The notes below the pieces were generated by a model. The model had not been told where the DNA came from. It did no database searches and saw nothing but the letters and a program-made list of their open reading frames with translations. Below, piece by piece: positions 56,441 to 64,000 of a stretch of 64,000 bases of DNA. The DNA lies in the NCBI RefSeq assembly GCF_032118995.1, contig NC_092669.1:744001-808000 (forward strand), given 5' to 3'. A program made the position numbers and the translations under genes. Each line of letters begins with the position of its first letter. The first letter of the stretch is position 1. This DNA is from Asterias amurensis (taxonomy: Eukaryota; Echinodermata; Asteroidea; Forcipulatida; Asteriidae).

Positions 56441-56822
56441 AGGAACACGTTGCCTTGGATCGGTCGAGTTGGTCTTTGAAAAGCGTTTGTAACCGTTTTT
56501 TATAAAATGCATATGGGTAGAAAGATGTTGTAAAAGTAGAATACAATGATCCACACAAACATGCCTCGAAATTGGGTGGTTTTCCTTTTACCTCGTCGAC
56601 TAACACGTCGGCCATTTATGGGGGTCAAAATTTTGACCCCCATAAATGGCCGACCATGTTAGTTCGCACAGTAGAAGGAAAACCACGCAATTTCGAGGCA
56701 AACTTGTGTGGATCATTGTATTCTACTTTTATAACATCTTTCCAACCATATGCATTTTATAAAAAACGGTTACAAACGCTTTTGTTTTGACCAACTCGTC
56801 CGATCCAAGGCAACGTGTTCCT
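56441..56822. mobile_element. Foldback MITE, family F1, 382 bp
   Basis: Full-length, TTAA on both sides (56437-56440, 56823-56826). By eye it differs from the 25376-25757 copy only at about two bases (ATTGGGTGG for ATTGCGTGG, GACCCCC for GACTCCC). The insertion splits a tandem repeat, which gives the empty site CACTTAACTTC. Confidence 0.9.
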
Positions 56823-56826
56823 TTAA

Positions 56827-58136
56827 CTTCTTTGTGTTTATGCTAGTGTACGACTTTTATCATTCGTATCATGCACATGTACATTTTTCATTTGTTTAAT
56901 TTCTTTGTTGTGGAAATATACTTCGAGAAAAAATAAAAACAACCTTGTAAATTTAAGGGAAAATTTGAGTGCAGTTCATTTAATTAATGGTTTGTGGTTT
57001 TTGAAAAATCGCAAGAAAAATAAGCTAATATAATTCAGCATTTTTAAATTTTCTTTTCAATTTAAACACAAATCTTGTAAGATAAAAACAGAATTCAAGA
57101 GAACAATTTTTTTTAAAGAAATGACAGAATAATCTCGTCTCGGCCGTCAAATTTCAAGTCCTAAAAATCATCAGCAGCACAAAATTACAAGACAACATTT
57201 TTAATTTTTTATTTCTTTTTTCAATAAAGAATTTACAAAATTCTTTCTGAAAAGACACACTTAACAACACAAAATGTTTTTTACATCTCTACATAAGAAA
57301 TTTACTTGGTCAGTTGAAAGTTTCTAAAACCTTAACAAATTTTCGGTCCTGAAATTAAACAAAAACCACCAACTGCTAGGATTTCTTTTTAAAAAAGATT
57401 AAGAGAACACAGCCAGCCCATGCTATAAATAACACTGTTTGGCCCGGCAAGATGCTTTGTTAAAAGTTTGTTGAAATTACCCTTCATAAATGGTAAATCC
57501 AAAAGCTTGTCCGCAGAGGTATGTCCACATAATGTAGGAACTTAAAACACTATGTGGACTTACACACGTCCACACAGTGTCTGTTTTTAAGTACTAAAGA
57601 ATAGGATCTTCATCAAGTGAACAACGAACTTGAAATAATAGGAAATATCTAACATCATGGGATTAAACAGTTTTTGGTCCTATCATTAAAAAGAAATATT
57701 TGGATAGCTTCAAGGAAGTACATGAAAGTTTTTTTTAGGAATAAAATGTTATTCTTGTAAGGAGGATGGTTTGGCCAGAGTTGGGAGTCTTTGGGTAGGG
57801 GGGCTATGGAAGGGTTGAGGGATATACAATAATTTAATCTTAAGTTTTGGTCATAAAAATTAATAAAAATATGAAATGGCCTACTTTTCAGGCTCAGAGT
57901 CTCTGCATAACAAAATATCAAGATTTTGTTCAATCAAAAACAAAAGGTAGAAATCTTACCAGGCAAGATTATACTTATAAAGATTAAATACTACATAAAT
58001 ATTTAAAAGAGAAATGGGCGACTCATAATTATGATTATATGGAGGAGGGAAAAAACACAATTGACTGTCTTGATAGCATCTCGAACTCAGTTCTTCTAAA
58101 ACTGACACTTCTGCCCCTAAAAACACATTTTCACCA
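56827..58136. other. Between convergent tetraspanins, no gene seen
   Basis: AT-rich. A small inverted GTCCACATA / TATGTGGAC pair lies near 57526-57558. Possible AATAAA signal on the plus strand near 56932. Confidence 0.4.
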
Positions 58137-58419
58137 GGGCCCATTTTCATTGCGCTGCTTAGCGGCCGATTTTGTGCTTACTTTGCAATTTCTATTTCAT
58201 AGCGCTGCTAACCATAAGCACACGAAAAGGCATGCTAACCTTCCGGTGCTTACCGCACGAAAATAAGTGACGTCACAATGCAAATTCGCGGTAAACACGC
58301 AATATGGCCGCCCAATTTTTCTGCTAACCTGTGAAATATGCTAAGGCTTAAGCAAATTTTTCTGCTACAGTAAGCACGCAAATTTGCTTAACGTTAAGCA
58401 GCGCTATGAAATTGGGCCC
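58137..58419. mobile_element. MITE with GGGCCC ends, about 283 bp
   Basis: Ends GGGCCCATTTTCATTGCGCT and AGCGCTATGAAATTGGGCCC. Inside are TGCTTA/TAAGCA motifs in both directions and TGACGTCA, which is a CRE half-palindrome. Same family as 52689-52930, different subfamily. Confidence 0.85.
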
Positions 58420-58552
58420 AGAAGATTAGGCATGATATTTGGCCCCTGGAAACAAAGTAGGACAATTTTATTATTTGAGTACAAGAGTTGACCCACTTGT
58501 ACATATCCTAGACCTAGGAGAGTCTTTCTTGAAAGCTTCAAGAAAGTCTCTG

Positions 58553-58769
58553 GGTCAAAAATTTGCTTAGCATGAAATTTCTTCCCTGGTTAAAAACTGG
58601 ATTACCAACCAAATTTTCATTTGTTGCATATTGCTTGATACTGGTATTCAGCTGTTGTTTGCTTATCCTGAAAATCACCTGGCAATTTGTTGGTAGTCCT
58701 GTTTTTATCAAGGAAGAAATTTCATGCTAAGCAAATTTTTGTGCTTACAGGCTTTATGAAATTGGGCCC
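58553..58769. mobile_element. GGGCCC-family MITE, left end truncated
   Basis: Right end CTTTATGAAATTGGGCCC is intact and the inside matches 52689-52930 (GGATTACCAACCAAATTTTC, GTTTGCTTATCCTGAAAATC). The left terminal GGGCCC and AGCTGCT are missing. It lies 133 bp from the previous copy. Confidence 0.75.
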
Positions 58770-61700
58770 TGGTTTTTTTTTTTTGCATTTATACCATTAG
58801 GTCATTTTGGTTGGTACAGCAGGTTGCAACGAAACAATTTTCTCACTAATTAGTTTATCACTGAATTAACAATGAATACAATATACAATGGCAAGTAGTA
58901 AATGTTAAAAGAAGTTCCAGAAGAGAAATATTGATAAACTTGTTAAAATCAAAACAATCTCTAGGAAGATATAGTTCTGTTTGTTTGCTTTTCATTTCAT
59001 TTATCTGAGTTTGATACAACATAAATAAAAAATGCAGGAAGTAACGCCTTTACATAAATTCCAAGTTGAGCTTGGATATCCGTCTGTGATAAAAAAGCAT
59101 AAAAACATCGACTCAGAAAAAATTGGATTGACTCAGACTCTTAAAAAAAATGGGTGAAAATATTTTGAATGTAAATATTTTCTTGGCAATGTATTTGTTT
59201 GTTTCATGGCAGCTTAACAAATATTCTCTAGGAAGGGTTAAAAAAAACCTTTTAATAAATACTTCATAAAATTGGACATGTTTTTGTACAAAATATTTGA
59301 CTATACTTTCCCCATATAAACCTGTACACATCAATTGGCAAGCTACTTCATACATCTGGTGGTTAGTTTATTGTATTGTATTATATTATTTTGGTGAATA
59401 TTACAAAACTCGACTCTGCTTAATATTCAGAGGGGAGAGTCATTTCTGACCAAAAGGTCTGAAACTTGGAACAAAAATATAGGAAGTACAGAATATTGAA
59501 AGAGTGGCATTTCCACCTTTTGGTAATCCCTGGAGTTCTAGATTTAAGGAGCTTTTCGGAGCAAAATTCTCAGCACTAGAGAACTAGATTAAAGAGCAGG
59601 ATTTCTTGGTATCTGAAGAAAATAACTGCTATTTTTCTACCAAGCAGACATAAAACAAGTCTGATCTCAGATAAAACTCTGTAATTTCCCATCCTTGAAT
59701 ATTTCTCAAAAGTAGGATATTTTGAGCTTCTGCTTTCAGTCGGTAGAGAGGGATTTCAAGACAATTTCTAAAACATGAAACCTTTTAACCATCATAATCT
59801 ACACTTTCTACACTAACACAAATACAGAAGTCAAAAAATGTGCTTTATACACTGTTTTAAAACAATTAATTAGCCCCAAAACACATACAAGTCTCTTTTT
59901 CCCTGTCCATATAAACATTGGCAATGACAGAGATACTTTTTAACCTACACATTAAAGTTTTGTACAAATTTGTATTTTTTGTTTAGCTAGTCATAAAAAT
60001 TTCCGTTACTTACATACAACACAAAAATAGTCACACTGAATATGCTATTGCTATTAAAGAGAACAGTGCCACAGCTGAAATCAAAGCTTGAAAAAGCTCA
60101 CCGTTTCTTTCCCCTGTAAATAGCGCCCTCTTTGTCACAATGAATCATCTAAGATGAGAAACAGTCGCAGCATACTGATGCAAATTACAAAAAGCAAACG
60201 GAAGTAAAATTTCGAGTGAAACTTCTTTCATCCGTAAATTTGATTTCCATGTGACCACCGATCTGTAAGGGATTTGTGAAGGTTCTGGGTTATTTACTCC
60301 AACTAAGGGGTCTCATCACAGAAGGAAAAAAAATAAACAACAACTGCCTGTTCACTATTTTGTTTAAAAATCTTTATACAACAATCAAGCTGAAAACTTA
60401 GGGAATGTGCAATTTCAAACTTGTAGTTTGTGCAGAATTTCATCCAATGAAACCTATCTACTTTGGATGCTTTTTATTTCTGACGCCAACTACTGTATTG
60501 GTAGTTTTAAGCCAAGGGAGAAGGCTTTTGAGCAAAAATGGTACAAATAACTTTTGTTTTCTAGATTTCAAGCTCACTCATACAATATAGAGCCTCAAGT
60601 TTGGCACAGTTTAGTTTTGAGTCATAAATATTAATGACAACTCATTAATATTCATGACTTAGCATTATCATTCGTGACTTCTCATTACTAACAATGAGTC
60701 ACCCGAACACTTTTGTTTACCTAATAGCAACCCAGTGAATGTAACTGCAATTAAGTCAACTGGTTCTACCAAACCACACAACAGCATAATTACAGTCCAA
60801 ACTAGCCAATGGGAAACGAGGTGTTAACAAATTCTAATAAAAACGTCCAATCGATGATCAGGACTTAAATCTAAAACAAACGTCAACTCCACAAATTGGT
60901 CATCTGAATTGTTGGACGCAACTTTTTTTTCGCACCACCGTTTTTTCTTCTTCTTTGTTGACGATTTGTTTGTACACGCTCACTGATACACAATATACAC
61001 ATCTTTTTATTGCAGCAGGTATTCTTGTTATAATGCACAGTACACAAAGGTACCTTGTCACTCAGTTGTCAAACTTTCTGTTGTTTTAGGTTTTATCTGG
61101 AAGAAAAAAAAATGGGGAAAAAAATTAATACCACTTGTACCATTTTTTTTTTTGCAAATAAAAGTCGTAAAACGATAAATGTTTAAAAAATCAATCTTTA
61201 TCGATGACAGCAACATGACCTGACTGAAGGGGTCACCAGAAATGTGACCTTTTCTACAACTGAGTTATGACCTTGTTGCAATGACCTTGTTGGAGATGGA
61301 GAGGTCATTGCAAAGGGTTGAGAAACGACCTTTTCTGCAACCAAGTTATGACATTGTTGCAGATACCATAAAAATAATGAGTAATAATTCATATCCACTT
61401 CAACAACCTACACTCGGCCACATTTTCCATTGGGTTGACTAACCCGTTGAAACCAGTCAACTTGACAGGTTTTGTAGGGCGGCATAACTGTTCACACTGT
61501 TCACAAAACTAGGTGTGTATGGTGTGGATACTTTTGAGACGCTAGCGTCAACAAACATAACGATCTTTTTTAGACTCTGAGCATGCGCGCGCATTCTAAG
61601 TACTGCTCGCGTAGGTCTGAGCTTGGCAATACTGCCGAGATCTTTATTATTGCAGAATGGCACAATGCATCCACTCTAGTCCATACAACACAAATATTGA

Positions 61701-61814
61701 ATTTATTAACTTTTAATCTTTTTTAATCTTTAATTAATTTACCTTTTTATCTTTTTCTAATCTTATATCAATTTACCTTTTAAATCTTTTTGTAATCTGC
61801 GTTCAAATTGTGCT
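58770..61814. other. 3' flank of the second tetraspanin
   Basis: No other gene found. Probably includes the minus-strand 3' UTR. A direct repeat with ACCTTTTCT and AGTTATGAC lies at 61247-61278 and 61329-61361; an NRF1-like GCATGCGCGCGCAT is at 61581; GCGCCCTC at 60123; T-rich CTTTTTATC repeats at 61700-61795. Confidence 0.4.
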
Positions 61815-63318
61815 TTAGTCGTAGTCATCAGTGAGGTTTCTTAACAAGAAAACGGTGACTATCAATATAAGAACCTGTCAACAGAAAGGAAAACAGAAGA
61901 AAATTAAATTATTGCATTAAAATTGTTAATGGCCTCACGTTTCGACACTATTTTAATATCGTTTTAAGAAAGGGTTACCATAGTTACTGACCTGTAATAC
62001 TGCAATCCCGATACAGATTCCTCCTAATAACCAGATGTACTCAAAAAAAGTCCCATACAGGGCGTCATAGCAACCCTATAAAGAAGAAACAAACAATAGG
62101 TTAACAATTGACCCAATTTAGCTGAACAAAGAGAACGCGTTCTGTTGGTTGAATTGCTCCATGCAGAATACGCACACGCTCATTCAACCAATAGAATGCG
62201 TTCTCTTGGCATCGTTATCGTTATCGTTCTCGTTATCGCTGCAGTGGGACTGGGCCTTAACTCTCATCCCCACTCACTGGAATGAAGATGTATGTAATTT
62301 AATTTACCTGAAGAAGTTTTAGCTTCATTCATCTTTAAGTTTTTTGAGACAAAAGTGAAAATCATAGAACAATGTTTTCAGAAGAGTCACATTTAAGTCT
62401 GTTGTACATACTAAAATATTTGTTGGGTATTACTTATTTCTCAAAACGTACAACACCTTAGAAAGAAAATTTCAAGGGTAGCTTTCTACTATCATTTTAG
62501 GTAAACCATATAAGTAAAATGAAAAACTGTAGATGCTTGTCTTTTGTGTCATACAAAAAGTACCCAAACCCTTTAAAGGAAGCAGTTTCAGAACACTAAG
62601 CTCTAGTTTGGTTTCCTTCTTGTTCTTACCTGTTGGAATCTGTATTCAGATGGATCAGAACCTTGGCATTTTTGCCGGTCCTTAATAGTGTACTCTCCAT
62701 CATCTGCGAGGTCTCGTACGCAGCAAGAATCTGGGACTGTGTTGTTATAGCCTCGGTTCTCAGCATTTTTCACTTCGTTGTACCATTGACTATGTTGCCA
62801 GTCAAGATGGTTAGAGTTTCCGCAACACATTAACTACAAGTAGAAAACAAAGCATCAACTACAAGTACATGTAGAAAACATAGCATCAACTACAAGAAGA
62901 AAATAAGTTTTAGTTTAGTTTATTACAGCAAAAAAAGTTGTCTACAAGTTTCCAGTTCTTTGTTTCTATTTCAATTTAGTTTCAATTAAATTCACTTTCA
63001 CAATAATCATACTTAAAGCTTAAAGGATGTTAAAATAAGGAAAGCAAGTTTGGTTTTTATTCCATAGTAGATTTTAATGGGCTTCTTGTGACATCAAAGA
63101 ATAGCGCCCTCATTGTTAAGTATTAACACACACACCCCAAAACTGACCAATCATAAGCTGTAACTGTTTAACCCAATACCTGAGGAAGATTTAACACCTT
63201 CTATCAAACCTCTTACCTGAGCTTGCATACCATCCACTGCTTTGACAAAACCATTTCGAGTAGTGCTATAGTCTTGTATAAGTGAGCTATACATTTGCCC
63301 CTTCACAAAATCTTTCAC
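61815..63318 (-). CDS. Tetraspanin, C-terminal four exons (5' part outside window)
   Basis: Exons in coding order: 63318-63217, 62833-62630, 62075-61992, 61874-61815; GT-AG borders, all phase 0, 149 residues plus TAA. The first exon here (VKDFVKGQMYSSLIQDYSTT) begins the large extracellular loop just after TM3. The second holds LMCCG, PDSCC and a later cysteine, with one N-glycosylation sequon (NNT). The third begins GCYD, completing six loop cysteines, and enters TM4; the last ends TM4 and a short tail LRNLTDDYD. TM1-TM3 and the start must lie beyond 64000. The CCG exon boundary and the 84-bp exon starting GC have exact counterparts in the gene at 43939-53814, which is convergent with it. 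Subfamily not assigned; the long loop and acidic tail differ from CD63. Confidence 0.93.
62130..62206. mobile_element. Small inverted-repeat element with TCGTTA tail
   Basis: AGAGAACGCGTTCT and GTTGGTTGAAT at 62130-62155 are inverted at 62180-62206 with two mismatches. Next to it, 62212-62258 holds GTTATCGTTATCG repeats and GCAGTGGGACTGGGCC, which resembles one end of a widespread marine-invertebrate MITE. In an intron of the minus-strand tetraspanin. Confidence 0.65.
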
Positions 63319-64000
63319 CTTAGAAAAGAAAAGAAAAATAATGGCAATTTATAGAGCGCCCTATAATGAAACATGCTCCGGTGCGCTTTACAATTGAAAA
63401 AAAAAACACATTAAAATCCATACAGTTATTAAATAAAACCTAAGAGAAAACACAGGTTCAAATTGTTTCTGAATAAAAATCATGGTTATACTTTTTTTTT
63501 CAAGTCCATTTTATGAACAACAATTTGAAAACCATTGATGTAGCACTTTTCTCAATGTTATTTATAATCACTTACCAATCGCTGCGTCAATGGGGAATAA
63601 AAAGTTATTGAGTTTGTCGAATTCCAGATCTTCAGAGAGTTACTTAATATTTATCTGTTGTATGTTTGTTGTCTTTGTAACAGAAAATGTACCCATGATT
63701 AAAGGCTGTGCACCTCTTTATTATCTGACACTAGGGGGCAGCAGACAGTCACACCAAGAAAACCACTAAGTTTGCCAATCTTACAGTTGAATAATTTTTG
63801 TTCTGAATTCTCTTTGCACAATGTGAATGCAAAGTAAACAAAAGGGTCGCAGCAGGGACTGGAGTTCCTGCAGGCACAATCTTAACGCACCGCCACAGAA
63901 GGAAACATTCAATCATACATAGGGGTACACCATTATCAATTTGGAATGTTCGTGACCCAGTCCTAATATCATAAAGCATGTATACATACACAAAAATTGC
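63319..64000. other. Upstream intron of the second tetraspanin
   Basis: No TM3 exon found up to the window edge. A CTCF-like ACTAGGGGGCAGCAG lies at 63730-63744. A minus-strand acceptor and donor 6 bases apart near 63576-63590 (GACGCAG, CGATTG, GTAAGT) are probably chance. Confidence 0.45.

Noticed and set aside
63576..63590. Six-base micro-exon in the second tetraspanin
   Set aside because: Acceptor and donor strings occur by chance often enough; no family exon of that size is known to me.

Overview
This looks like nuclear DNA from an animal, most likely an echinoderm and perhaps a sea star. Its genes are split by introns with GT-AG borders, it holds two tetraspanins and a C2H2 zinc-finger gene, and it is AT-rich. 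It is full of short hairpin transposons and tRNA-derived SINEs of kinds I recall from asteroid sequence. The species call is an inference from memory of those repeats, not from a search.

Layout. 0-3.2 kb: a minus-strand C2H2 zinc-finger gene, part intact and part decayed, with an older finger relic beyond its 3' end. 3.2-11.8 kb: mostly repeats, with one good candidate first exon at 5772-5852 (+). 11.8-14.7 kb: a tandem array of a 69-bp unit. 14.7-27.5 kb: a repeat-rich interior with two weak, divergently oriented coding-like segments (about 15.2-16.5 kb minus, about 23.7-27.2 kb plus). 27.5-32.3 kb: a second, larger array of the same 69-bp unit in inverted orientation. 32.3-43.9 kb: repeats and degenerate tandem DNA with no gene I can support. 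43.9-53.8 kb: a complete seven-exon CD63-like tetraspanin (+). 53.8-61.8 kb: 3' flanks and repeats. 61.8-63.3 kb: the last four exons of a second tetraspanin (-), whose 5' part lies beyond the window.

The most unusual feature is the pair of inverted 69-bp arrays (about 39 and 68 units). They share a block of variant units in the same order and spacing, and both inner ends carry the same 20-bp flank. They may be the arms of a large inverted duplication or composite element, or hot spots for flipping the 12.9 kb between them. The unit is exactly 23 codons, so two sense frames stay open for hundreds of codons; I read this as a consequence of the period, not proof of a protein.

The two tetraspanins are convergent and share intron positions, which fits an old local duplication. 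The exon at 5772-5852 matches the phase and form of the tetraspanin first exon, so the tetraspanin gene may have an alternative start 38 kb upstream with both satellite arrays inside the intron. All calls are by eye; no alignment or database search was possible.
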